64,000 nucleotides of DNA from UBA1563 sp037440065 (lineage in GTDB: Bacteria; Bacteroidota; Ignavibacteria; Ignavibacteriales; Ignavibacteriaceae). The stretch spans positions 124,001-188,000 of the forward strand of contig JBBIUV010000015.1 in the NCBI GenBank assembly GCA_037440065.1. Reading direction: 5' to 3'. The translations under genes were made by a program, and so were the position numbers. Below the pieces are notes generated by a model. The model saw only the letters and a program-made list of their open reading frames with translations. It made no database searches and was not told the origin of the DNA. Numbering within the stretch: the stretch's first letter is position 1; every line of letters begins with the position of its first letter. This document shows positions 50,297-59,854 of this stretch, piece after piece.

Positions 50297-52909
50297 TTGA
50301 GAAAATACATTAGAAATAGTTCGGTTTTTGTTTTCAGTTTACTTGTTCTACTGTTTATGGTTCCCGTAAACGTTTTTGCCGGAACTACAGGAAAAATTTC
50401 AGGAGTGGTAAGAGATAAAACAACCGGTGAAACGCTTCCGGGATGCTCTATTTCGGTTGAAGGAACCACACTCGGTGCCGTTTGCGATGTGAACGGAAAA
50501 TATTTTATCATCAATATAAGACCCGGGAAATATAATCTTGTTGCCTCGATGGTTGGCTACAAGACGTATAAATTTACCAACATTCAGGTAATGGTTGATC
50601 TAACTACTAAAGTAGATTTTTCAATTGAACCGACAACAATTGACCTTGGCGAAACCGTGGTTGTTGGTCAACGCCCAATCATTGAAAAAGATGTCACTTC
50701 AAAATTATCTATTATTAGTTCAGATGAAATTAATAATATGCCGGTTGCAAATTTTCAAGAAGTACTTACAACTAAAGCCGGATTTACTACCGATGCCGAC
50801 GGAAACATTCATGTACGCGGCGGAAGAACCGGAGAAATTGCCTACATGGTTGACGGGATGTATGTTGAAGATCCTCTTTACGGCGGATTCAATTCGATGG
50901 TAAATAAAGATGCGATCGATGAAATGGTGGTTTTAAGCGGAACGTTTAATGCCGAATATGGAAATGCGATGTCGAGCGTTGTAAATATTGTTACAAAAGA
51001 AGGAGGAGAAACGTTCAAAGGGAAGTTTGAATATACTTCTCCGATGATTAACCAATCCCCCTATAGAAAAAGCAATCCCTTCTCCGGTGTTGAAGATTCG
51101 TATCCCTATCAGAAAACAAGCATTATTGATAAGGTAAAATTTAAACCGCAGAATCTCGATATCCCTATAAACGGAATGCTAAATTTATCTTTGAACGGTC
51201 CGATATCTTTTATTCCTAATCTCACTTTCTTTGTTTCCGGCAGAGTAAAAAATGAAGACAGCTATTTGCCGCATGGATATAACTTGGAGAGAGACGGATT
51301 TACAAAATTAACTTACAAAGTTACACCGATGTTGAAATTTTCTTTGTCGGGACAATTAACAAAGAACCAATATCAGGGCTATAGTCACGCATGGAAATAT
51401 TTAAGTGAAAATCAAACGCATACAAATAAAAACACTACGCGGTTTGGTTTAACGGTTACTCATACTCTAAACAACAGTTTGTTTTATACCGCCCAGGTTT
51501 CACGTTTTGAGAATGCGATTAAAGTTCAAGTTGGTGATAAACAACCAACAGATTATGTACGCGGACAAACAGGAAAGAGCGTTTATTTTTATGTGAGCGG
51601 AGATGACGGGCAATATTCCGATGATAAAACTGTAACATACAGTGGCAAAGTTGATTTAACTTTCCAGGCGAATAATTATAATCAATTAAAAACTGGATTT
51701 GAATTAAAGAGTCACAATATAAAAGTACACGAGGAAACAGAACCATGGCCGTCAGGTTCTCAGTACAAAGATCAATACAAACGCACTCCAATTGAGTTGG
51801 CAGCGTATGCGCAGGATAAAATTGAGTATGATTACTTGATCATTAATCTCGGACTTCGTTTTGATTACGCTGATCCAAAAGCTTCAATGTGGCCGGATAT
51901 CCGGCACTTCGGTTCGTTCGATCCGAATAACAATTGGATTCCTGCTAAAGAAGAACCGATCGCAGCAAAAACGCAGTTAAGTCCTCGCATCGGATTAGCC
52001 CATCCTATCTCGGATCGAGCGGTGCTTCATTTTTCGTATGGACACTTTTTCCAAAATCCAGATTATAATTCACTTTACTATAATCCACAGAAAGACCTTT
52101 CTACATCAATGCCGCTTGTTGGTAATCCCGGTGTTAAAGCGCAAAAAACAGTTGCATACGAAACCGGTATAAAATATAAACTTAGCGAGGATTGGGCTCT
52201 TGATGTTTCCGCTTGGTATAAAGATATTACCGATCTTCTTTCTACCTTACAGGTAAGTTATCTTTCACAAGATTATGTCGTCTTCTACAATTCTGATTAT
52301 GCAAGTGTAAAGGGAATTGATTTAACGCTTCACAAACGGTATAGTAATTATTTTTCCGGTTCGATTGATTACTCTTTTATGGTTGCAAAAGGGAATAATT
52401 CGCAACCGCTTGCCGGATTTATTGATGCTTTTGCGAAGGAAGAAATCCCGCACCAAGAATACTTCTTAGATTTTGATCAGCGGCATGATATTGCAGTGAA
52501 TGTAAATTTTAATGTCCCAAAAGATCAAGGACCGGAACTGTTCGGAATCAAACCTCTTTCCGATTTTAATTTCAATATTCTTTTCCAGGCGGGAAGTGGA
52601 TTACCTTACACTCCATACGTTGACCCGACAGTACGAATTGAAGTTAACTCTGCAAGAAAACCCTGGACGTCGACAGTTGATATAAGAGCGGTGAAAAAAT
52701 TCTGGATATTTGATTTGGCAACTTCAGTGTTTGTTGAAGTAACAAATTTATTCGATACAGAAAATGTTCGCTATGTTTATTCACGTACAGGCAAACCGTT
52801 TGACACCGGATTGGCCGGATTGGTGGGTTCTTCACCGGATGCAGATCATAATCCAGCATATTTAGAACCGCCAAGAATTATTAAAGCCGGTATTCAATTA
52901 ATTTGGTAA
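50297..52909 (+). CDS. TonB-dependent outer-membrane receptor
   Basis: The gene starts at a TTG preceded by the strong site AGGGAGG (50282-50288). The 870-aa product has a signal peptide (VFVFSLLVLLFMVPVNVFA) and a carboxypeptidase-regulatory-like domain (about residues 33-115, ISGVVRDKTTGETLPGCSIS). The plug covers about 115-240 (NIHVRGGRTGEIAYMVDGMY) and the barrel ends in the terminal tryptophan of IQLIW. Such receptors take up or export large ligands at the expense of the proton motive force via TonB. The next gene starts 15 bp after its stop, so the two are probably one unit. Confidence 0.93.
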   Translation: MRKYIRNSSVFVFSLLVLLFMVPVNVFAGTTGKISGVVRDKTTGETLPGCSISVEGTTLGAVCDVNGKYFIINIRPGKYNLVASMVGYKTYKFTNIQVMVDLTTKVDFSIEPTTIDLGETVVVGQRPIIEKDVTSKLSIISSDEINNMPVANFQEVLTTKAGFTTDADGNIHVRGGRTGEIAYMVDGMYVEDPLYGGFNSMVNKDAIDEMVVLSGTFNAEYGNAMSSVVNIVTKEGGETFKGKFEYTSPMINQSPYRKSNPFSGVEDSYPYQKTSIIDKVKFKPQNLDIPINGMLNLSLNGPISFIPNLTFFVSGRVKNEDSYLPHGYNLERDGFTKLTYKVTPMLKFSLSGQLTKNQYQGYSHAWKYLSENQTHTNKNTTRFGLTVTHTLNNSLFYTAQVSRFENAIKVQVGDKQPTDYVRGQTGKSVYFYVSGDDGQYSDDKTVTYSGKVDLTFQANNYNQLKTGFELKSHNIKVHEETEPWPSGSQYKDQYKRTPIELAAYAQDKIEYDYLIINLGLRFDYADPKASMWPDIRHFGSFDPNNNWIPAKEEPIAAKTQLSPRIGLAHPISDRAVLHFSYGHFFQNPDYNSLYYNPQKDLSTSMPLVGNPGVKAQKTVAYETGIKYKLSEDWALDVSAWYKDITDLLSTLQVSYLSQDYVVFYNSDYASVKGIDLTLHKRYSNYFSGSIDYSFMVAKGNNSQPLAGFIDAFAKEEIPHQEYFLDFDQRHDIAVNVNFNVPKDQGPELFGIKPLSDFNFNILFQAGSGLPYTPYVDPTVRIEVNSARKPWTSTVDIRAVKKFWIFDLATSVFVEVTNLFDTENVRYVYSRTGKPFDTGLAGLVGSSPDADHNPAYLEPPRIIKAGIQLIW

Positions 52910-52924
52910 ATGGAGATCGATGAA

Positions 52925-55900
52925 ATGATAAACTATTTTTTGAAAGTTTTTACCCGAACAATAATTGTATCTCTTTTTATTCCCGCATTAATATTTGCAC
53001 AAAAGCAAAACTGCAATTCTTGCCATACTGATTTGAAACCGGAACAGATCGCCCGATTTCAAAAAATACATTCAGGTAGCGAGCGGGGTTTGGGCATTAT
53101 GGATAAAGGGCAGGTTGCAAACTACCTCGGCAACTATGGTATCCTTTCTAGTTTCCATGAATATTTTAACAACGCAATTCATTGGCCTGCAGATGCAAAT
53201 TCTGCTACACAATATAGCTTTGGTTTGGGATTGGTTGTTGCAACTCAAGGAAATGTGATAACTTCTGTTGTTGGCGGTCCATCTGAGAAAGTGGATTGGA
53301 GTCCTAAAGATGGTTCGCGCGGTAAGTTATTTTCCGGTGATGTAAAAGCTCCGCCTCCGGATGAAACTCCATTCCTTGCTTCAAGTGATAATCAAGACAC
53401 ATGGCCGCAAGGTTATTTTGATGCTACGGGAAATTGGGTGAGCACACCGGGTAAAAGGCATTGGCCCGGACATTTTAGAATTGATATTGATCCTCTTTCT
53501 CCAAATTATGGTAAAGAAGTTCCAAATGAATTTGTTTCCGACCGTGATATTTATTCAATTTTTGACGATAACAGCAATTCGAATGCAAAAGGGAAAGTTG
53601 GGATTGAAGTTGAGGAAACAGCTTATTCCTACGGAAGACCCTACGCAGAAGATTTTCTGATTTGGGATTTTACCATTCATAATAACAGCGGAAAACAGTT
53701 GGATAGTGTGTACGTTGGTTACTATGCCATCTTTAGACCAGATTTTGATAATAAAGATTTGATAAACATTCTTCCAAGTAAACCCGGCGGGAATGGTGAC
53801 TTCGTTTACATCTGGGATGTAAATAATACAAAAGATGGTGCCTGGGCAAATGATCCAAGCGCGATGGGAATGATTGGGCTGAATGTTCTTGAGACCCCCA
53901 AAAATTTAGGTGTTACCGATTTTCATTTTTTCAATCGTGAAGTGGCACCGAAAGTTGATGAAGAAATGTGGCCAATCATTACAAGTGATCCCAACAGCAC
54001 TTCACTTCCGATACCATCGGCAATTTTTCACGGATCAGACAGAAGAATGGATACAACCCATCCCGACAGTTTAAAAAAATATTTTCCGGAAGGTGCACCG
54101 CTTGATTTTTTCATGACAACAGGTCCCTTCACCTTGGCGCCGGGAGAAACTGTAAAATCTTCAGTTGCATTAATTATGGGAAATTCTGGAACAACACCTG
54201 ACAAAGCCGATACTTCCGATCTTATGAAAAATTACCGAATGGTACAACAAATGTATGCCCGCAATTATCAAGGTTCAAGCGCTCCACCAATGCCTAAAGT
54301 AGTTGCTCAGCCGGGAGATAAAAAAGTTAAAATCTCATGGGAGTCTGACGCTGAGAATGCAAAAGATGCACTTACCGGTAAAACTGATTTTGAAGGTTAC
54401 AAAATTTACAGAAGCGATGATCTCGGCAAAACTTGGGGAACACCAATCACCGATAATTACGGAACGGTAATTGGCTATAAACCGATAAAAATTTTCGATC
54501 TGATCGATGGAATAAAAGGACCGGATCCGGCGTACAATCAATCACTTGGTGATGACGTTGGAATCCAGCACAGTTATGTTGATGAAAATCTTATCAACGG
54601 GATTGAATATTGGTATTGTGTAACCGCTTACGATCAAGGGAATCAACAACCTGGTTCGCTTGAACAATCTTATCAATCTTCGCTTGGACATTCTTTGTTA
54701 CAGCAGAATACTGTCTCCGCAATTCCGGGCGTTGATGCACAAAATTATACAGCACCTAACTACACTCCTATTACGGGAAAAGAAGGAACAATACCTCCTA
54801 AAGGCGGAATATCTCAAGGAGTTGTAAAAGTTGATATTGTGCAATCAGAATTGATTACAGACAATAATTATCTTATTACGTTTGTTGATTCTGCAAAGCA
54901 AGTTGTAGGTGATAAAACAAATTATGTCCTCGGATTTAATCTCTACCGTGTTTCTCCTTCAACTGGAGAAAAAACTTTAGTACTCGATCATCATCTTTTT
55001 TCTGATGAAACAGGAGACAACTTACCGATTGTTGATGGATTTAGATTGACCGTTCAAAATTGTCCTTCGGGAATTGAAAAAATCGGTTGGACGAAAGTAA
55101 ACGGAGATACCTGTACGTTTGATTGGAGAACAGCCCCTGTTGCAAAATATGCCGGACGTCAGGATGTTATTAACGAAACTATTTATACCGTTGACGATAT
55201 AAGGATCACCGTTGATACAACGTTAAACGGTGGGCTTGAAGCTCAATGGTATGATTTTTTTACAAATAAAACGCAGAGCGAAAAACAACATCTTCCACTT
55301 AAAGTGGAAATTGTTAACGATCCGGCTAACCCGATTGATATAAGTAGCCACACATGGTTATTTGAATTTTCGATACTTGCCCCTGAAGATTACAGACAAC
55401 TGTATTACAGTCCGTTAGGTTGGGATCTTGTTCCCGGTGGAAAAGGTTATACAAAAGGGAGTTCGGGTTTTTATGAAAAATATACCGATGTGCTTGCTTT
55501 TGAGAAACTGGTAATTGATCCTGTCTCGCAGGACACTACCTACGAGGGATTATATCTCAACACAAATAATTTTCCTGATAACTATACAAACGCCGAAGGA
55601 AATGCCGTTTACAAAAAAGCAGTTGCTCCCTCTCATGGAGATCAGTTCACAATTCAAACATACAAACCATTCAGAAAAGAAATTTCGTACGAGTTCACAA
55701 CAAAGAAAAGTGACTATTCCAATACGAATAATGTTGATCTGAATAAAATTCGTGTTGTGCCTGATCCATACATTATTTCAAATGTATGGGAGACAAATCA
55801 GTTCGGTAAAAAGTTGATGTTTAATCATTTACCAAATCAATGTAAAATATCAATCTTCACTATGGCTGGAGATCATGTTGCCGATGTTGATCACAGTAAC

Positions 55901-56029
55901 AATTTAGGTTATGAGTATTGGAACATGCGTTCCTACAACGATCAATTTATTGCATATGGATTGTACGTTTATGTAGTCTCGTTGCCTGATGGACAGAAGA
56001 AGGTTGGTAAATTTTTGGTTATTAAATAA
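52925..56029 (+). CDS. Large secreted protein with N-terminal CxxCH motif and T9SS-like C-terminus
   Basis: I choose the ATG at 52925, with GGAG 9 nt upstream, rather than the ATG at 52910. The 1034-aa product has a signal peptide (about residues 1-25) directly followed by CNSCH (Cys30 to His34), the pattern that binds haem c covalently. A large beta-rich region follows, with a fibronectin-like stretch at about 470-590 (KVKISWESDAENAKDA). A C-terminal domain starts KIRVVPDPYIISNVWE and ends KVGKFLVIK, which resembles a sorting-domain variant common in Ignavibacteria. It is encoded between the TonB receptor and PorV-family genes. The function is unknown; a redox role is only suggested by the motif. 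Confidence 0.82.
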   Translation: MINYFLKVFTRTIIVSLFIPALIFAQKQNCNSCHTDLKPEQIARFQKIHSGSERGLGIMDKGQVANYLGNYGILSSFHEYFNNAIHWPADANSATQYSFGLGLVVATQGNVITSVVGGPSEKVDWSPKDGSRGKLFSGDVKAPPPDETPFLASSDNQDTWPQGYFDATGNWVSTPGKRHWPGHFRIDIDPLSPNYGKEVPNEFVSDRDIYSIFDDNSNSNAKGKVGIEVEETAYSYGRPYAEDFLIWDFTIHNNSGKQLDSVYVGYYAIFRPDFDNKDLINILPSKPGGNGDFVYIWDVNNTKDGAWANDPSAMGMIGLNVLETPKNLGVTDFHFFNREVAPKVDEEMWPIITSDPNSTSLPIPSAIFHGSDRRMDTTHPDSLKKYFPEGAPLDFFMTTGPFTLAPGETVKSSVALIMGNSGTTPDKADTSDLMKNYRMVQQMYARNYQGSSAPPMPKVVAQPGDKKVKISWESDAENAKDALTGKTDFEGYKIYRSDDLGKTWGTPITDNYGTVIGYKPIKIFDLIDGIKGPDPAYNQSLGDDVGIQHSYVDENLINGIEYWYCVTAYDQGNQQPGSLEQSYQSSLGHSLLQQNTVSAIPGVDAQNYTAPNYTPITGKEGTIPPKGGISQGVVKVDIVQSELITDNNYLITFVDSAKQVVGDKTNYVLGFNLYRVSPSTGEKTLVLDHHLFSDETGDNLPIVDGFRLTVQNCPSGIEKIGWTKVNGDTCTFDWRTAPVAKYAGRQDVINETIYTVDDIRITVDTTLNGGLEAQWYDFFTNKTQSEKQHLPLKVEIVNDPANPIDISSHTWLFEFSILAPEDYRQLYYSPLGWDLVPGGKGYTKGSSGFYEKYTDVLAFEKLVIDPVSQDTTYEGLYLNTNNFPDNYTNAEGNAVYKKAVAPSHGDQFTIQTYKPFRKEISYEFTTKKSDYSNTNNVDLNKIRVVPDPYIISNVWETNQFGKKLMFNHLPNQCKISIFTMAGDHVADVDHSNNLGYEYWNMRSYNDQFIAYGLYVYVVSLPDGQKKVGKFLVIK

Positions 56030-56057
56030 TAAATCCCAAGCCGTTGGAGAAAAAGTA

Positions 56058-57077
56058 ATGAAAAGATTAACAATAGTATTAATGATCATTTCTCTTCCGA
56101 TAAGCAGTTATTGCGGGGGATTTTCAAAAGTCGGAACAGCAGCAGCACAATTCCTTAAGATCAGTGCGGGAGCGAGACCAATGGGAATGGGCGAAACATT
56201 CGTTGCGGTTGCAAATGATGTAAGCACACTTTATTGGAATCCAGCTGGTATAACAAATGTGGATAAAATGAGTGTTGGCGCGAGTCACACACAATGGTTT
56301 GCTGAGATTTTTCACAATTACGCCGGAATGGTTATTCCTTTAAGCGAAAGCGATGGTTTAGGAATAAGCGTGCAATCATTGTCTACAAACGAACAAGAAG
56401 TTACTACGGTTGAAAAACCGGACGGTGCCGGAATTTATTATAGTGTGAACAACGTTGCAATCGGACTTTCGTATGCAAGAAAACTTACCGATATGTTCTC
56501 TGTTGGTGTAACTGCAAAATATATTCAGGAAGATCTTTTTAATGAAAGTGCGAACACCTTCGCCTTGGATATCGGAACCTATTTAAAAACCGGATTTCAT
56601 AATCTTGTTATTGCAATGTGCGTTTCAAATTTCGGCGGCAACATGCAGCTTGAAGGACGCGACTTAATTCAACTCGCCGATATCAACAAAAATATTTCAG
56701 GCGAATATAACCCCGACGCGAGATTAAAAACAGAGCCATATTCTCTTCCGTTAAATTTCCGTGTAGGCGTATCAATGGATTTGTTTGGCGGTAGCGATCC
56801 ACTCTTCATTCCAGGAGAACATCGCTGGACAGTTGCTGTGGATGGAAATCATCCGAACGATAACGTAGAACGTGTCAATGTTGGAAGTGAATATTCATGG
56901 GATGAAACTGTTTTTGCAAGAGTCGGATATAAATTTAATTACGATGTTGAGAACTGGACGTTCGGTGGCGGAGTAAAATTAAATTTAGGCGGGCAAGCTG
57001 TTAGTGTTGATTACGCGTTAGTTGATTACAAAGATTTAGGAAAGGTTTCAAGAATTTCACTGGAATTGGGATTTTAA
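56058..57077 (+). CDS. PorV/PorQ-family outer-membrane protein
   Basis: The start is the ATG at 56058, preceded by GGAG; an in-frame ATG at 55989 lies inside the previous gene. The 339-aa product has a signal peptide. The family opening GTAAAQFLKISAGARPMGMG is followed by VANDVSTLYWNPAGI, and beta strands run through the rest to a terminal phenylalanine (LELGF). PorV is the outer-membrane beta-barrel that shuttles T9SS cargo to the attachment complex; related family members serve as accessory barrels. Its place behind the large secreted protein suggests dedicated export. The other core T9SS genes are not in this window. Confidence 0.88.
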   Translation: MKRLTIVLMIISLPISSYCGGFSKVGTAAAQFLKISAGARPMGMGETFVAVANDVSTLYWNPAGITNVDKMSVGASHTQWFAEIFHNYAGMVIPLSESDGLGISVQSLSTNEQEVTTVEKPDGAGIYYSVNNVAIGLSYARKLTDMFSVGVTAKYIQEDLFNESANTFALDIGTYLKTGFHNLVIAMCVSNFGGNMQLEGRDLIQLADINKNISGEYNPDARLKTEPYSLPLNFRVGVSMDLFGGSDPLFIPGEHRWTVAVDGNHPNDNVERVNVGSEYSWDETVFARVGYKFNYDVENWTFGGGVKLNLGGQAVSVDYALVDYKDLGKVSRISLELGF

Positions 57078-57188
57078 TTTCATAGTGTAACTAAGTGTCT
57101 TCGCGATATAAGATTTTTTCGCTAAGAAGCTAAAGACAAAAATTTTTTCGGGGAAATATTAATTATTAAAACTTTGGAGTATTTCAAA
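57078..57188. other. Intergenic region before the M16 gene
   Basis: This is a 111-bp A+T-rich spacer. It contains partly self-complementary stretches (GTGTCTTCGCG near 57091 and CGCTAAGAAGCTAAAGACA near 57120), but no clean hairpin. A GGAG site precedes the next start. Confidence 0.4.
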
Positions 57189-59801
57189 ATGAAAAGAATA
57201 AATTCTTCTCGCGTCTGTATAATTGTTCTTATTTTAATGGCTCTTTTTGTTCAGCAACTTCCCGCACAGGATAAAGTATCTGCAAAAGAACAACAATCCT
57301 TAACGCTTCCAAAAGGTGTTTCAATTTATCAACTTGATAATGGAATGCAAGTATTGCTTATTGAAAATCCTGCGCTGCCGATGGTTGGTGCAAACGTAAT
57401 AATAAAAGTCGGTTCTGCTTACGAATCATTCTCAACAAGCGGAATGAGCCACATGCTCGAACACCTTCTCTTCAACGGAACAACTACCAGAAAGCAGAAA
57501 CAATTGTACGATGATGTTGACATGATCGGCGGTTACAACAACGCAAGCACAACAGAATATTATACCAACTTTATGATGGTTACTCCAACGGATAACATTA
57601 AAAAGGGAATGGAAATACAAGCGGATATGCTTTTCAATTCAACTCTTCCGAATGAAAAATTTGAAAAAGAAAAAGGAATTGTGCTTGAAGAAATTTCTAA
57701 AAGTCTTGTAAATCCATCCGAACAATCAGAACGGAATATTCTTTCAATTTTATATAATGGTCACGCTCTTTCACTTCCAACTCTTGGAACGTATTCAACA
57801 ATTCAATCGATGAAACGGGATGACGTTAATTCATTCTACAAGAACTATTACGTTCCCAACAATATGATCTTGAGTGTTATTGGAAATTTTCAAACTAAAT
57901 CAATGCTCGCACTGATAAAAGAAATTTATGGAAAAGCAAATTCGGGACAAGTTAATTACGATGCGAATCCGCAATGGGCAACCGGGTTTCAAACTCCACA
58001 AGTTGCAGATGAATCGGGAAAAACTTTTTACCGTTTTTATGACGGTGAAGAAAAATTTGTTCAGGTGTTTTATCAAATTCCGCAAAACGGTTCAGGAGAA
58101 TATTTTAATCTGATGGGAATTGTGTTGGAGAAAAGCAAAGATGCAATTCAGTCGGCGATGAAAACCGAACTCGGACAAAATATTAAATCGGTAAAATTTG
58201 CAACAAGACTTTCGCCGCTTAAAAACTATCTTGAAGCAACCATCATGCTTGATAAAGATGTTGATCTAAGTGCGGTTGTAAAATCTCTTTCCGCAAAAGT
58301 AACCGCTCTGAATTTTTCACTTCCAAGTTTAACTGTTGAATCGGAAGCAACAAAGGTGCGTACCGAGTTTGTCAGAAATATTGAAAAGCCTCACATGTTC
58401 GGTATTTACAATTCAAGCGCAATAGTACTTGATGGAATCGAATCTGTTCTCGCATCATTTAGCGGCAACGAATATTTTAAAGCCGCAAAGGAATTGGAAC
58501 CGCTTAAAATAACTTCCCAACCAATCGTTCTTGTTCAAGTTCCATCAACTAAAGAGGCGAAAGAAAAATCGGGAGCTGTAAGCAATGTTAAACAATTTAA
58601 AGATGACGCGACCGGAAAAAATTTGATCGTGGTACAAAATGAAGTTAGCAATCTTCTTGCGATTCATTATTTAGTAAAACACAAAGCGGTGTTTGAATCG
58701 AAGTTTGGAAAAGATGCTGCAAAAATTTTACATGATTGTCTTGGCGATCGTTTGAAATCGCCGGACAATCAGAAGCTCAGCAGTCAATTTGGATTTACGT
58801 TTACAGTAAACGATAACCCGATGATTCCGATGGACGACATTTATCTTCATCCCGATTTTGGTTACATAAGAGTTGAAGGACTTGCAGATGATCTTCCCGG
58901 TGCGATTAATTTTATGAATACGGTATTAAAAGATTTTACTCCCACAGAAGCAGAATTTAAGAAATCGGTTGAGAAATTCAAAAGTATGGAAATGATGAAA
59001 ATGGGAGGAGACAAACCGAAAAAAGTTTTCGATGCAGAATATAAAAAATTAGTATTCGAACCGAATCAGTACACACAAAATCAACCGGCACTTACTTACG
59101 AAAACCTTTCAGCTTTTGCAAAAGAATATTTCCAGCCGTCGAATATGATCATTTCGGTTGTTTCTCCCGGCAATCCGGAAACGATTAATTCACTTTTCAG
59201 CTCGATGAATTTCATTGCGATAAAAGATGAACCGGCGGCAGTTATTTCTACATTTCTGAAACCAACAAAGCCGGAAACCATTGATAAACCAGGCGGAGGT
59301 GAGCGTTCTTATTTATTCTACGGATTCGAAAGTGAAATTGATCCGAAAGATGCGCCCGCGGTTCAAGCACTCTCACTTGTTCTTTCAGACAATATCGTTT
59401 TTGATATCCGCGAAAAGCAAGGAATGGCATACAGCATGAGCGCCGGAATTGAAGTTGTAAAGAACACAGCACTTTTCTATATCAATCAGGGAACTCGCCC
59501 GCAAAACGTAGAAAAACTTTTGCCGCAATATCCAGGATTCTTTGGAAAAAAAGCTGTTGATACACTCACCGCAGCTATCGTTGAAAAATCAATTAACATG
59601 TATTTGGGAAGAATGATGTTCAGGAGACTTTCGAGTATCAACCAGGCGTTTTATCTCGGAAGTTCAGCATATTTTTATAATGATTACAACTACGATAAAA
59701 ATTTTCTCGACGCGTTGAAGACCGTTAAACTTGAAGATGTAAAAGCAGTCGCAAAAAAATATATGCTCATCAAAAATCCGATGACATTGATTGTTAGATA
59801 A
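57189..59801 (+). CDS. M16-family zinc metallopeptidase (two-domain)
   Basis: The start is the ATG at 57189, with GGAG about 9 nt upstream; an in-frame ATG at 57174 is less likely. The 870-aa protein has a signal peptide and is therefore periplasmic or extracellular. The inverted zinc motif HxxEH occurs in SHMLEHLLFNGT, and the third ligand is in the downstream KEKGIVLEEISK segment. The second half (from about residue 460) repeats the M16 fold without the zinc motif, as expected. Members form a clamp that degrades peptides. It begins a peptidase section together with the M1-M28 fusion gene. Confidence 0.93.
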   Translation: MKRINSSRVCIIVLILMALFVQQLPAQDKVSAKEQQSLTLPKGVSIYQLDNGMQVLLIENPALPMVGANVIIKVGSAYESFSTSGMSHMLEHLLFNGTTTRKQKQLYDDVDMIGGYNNASTTEYYTNFMMVTPTDNIKKGMEIQADMLFNSTLPNEKFEKEKGIVLEEISKSLVNPSEQSERNILSILYNGHALSLPTLGTYSTIQSMKRDDVNSFYKNYYVPNNMILSVIGNFQTKSMLALIKEIYGKANSGQVNYDANPQWATGFQTPQVADESGKTFYRFYDGEEKFVQVFYQIPQNGSGEYFNLMGIVLEKSKDAIQSAMKTELGQNIKSVKFATRLSPLKNYLEATIMLDKDVDLSAVVKSLSAKVTALNFSLPSLTVESEATKVRTEFVRNIEKPHMFGIYNSSAIVLDGIESVLASFSGNEYFKAAKELEPLKITSQPIVLVQVPSTKEAKEKSGAVSNVKQFKDDATGKNLIVVQNEVSNLLAIHYLVKHKAVFESKFGKDAAKILHDCLGDRLKSPDNQKLSSQFGFTFTVNDNPMIPMDDIYLHPDFGYIRVEGLADDLPGAINFMNTVLKDFTPTEAEFKKSVEKFKSMEMMKMGGDKPKKVFDAEYKKLVFEPNQYTQNQPALTYENLSAFAKEYFQPSNMIISVVSPGNPETINSLFSSMNFIAIKDEPAAVISTFLKPTKPETIDKPGGGERSYLFYGFESEIDPKDAPAVQALSLVLSDNIVFDIREKQGMAYSMSAGIEVVKNTALFYINQGTRPQNVEKLLPQYPGFFGKKAVDTLTAAIVEKSINMYLGRMMFRRLSSINQAFYLGSSAYFYNDYNYDKNFLDALKTVKLEDVKAVAKKYMLIKNPMTLIVR

Positions 59802-59854
59802 ACAGTTAAATGACTTGAGTAAAAATTAAAGCTGAATTTTAATTGGAGAAAATA

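Noticed and set aside
57090..57140. Inverted stretches before the M16 gene as a terminator
   Set aside because: Pairing is interrupted and no T-run follows the arms.
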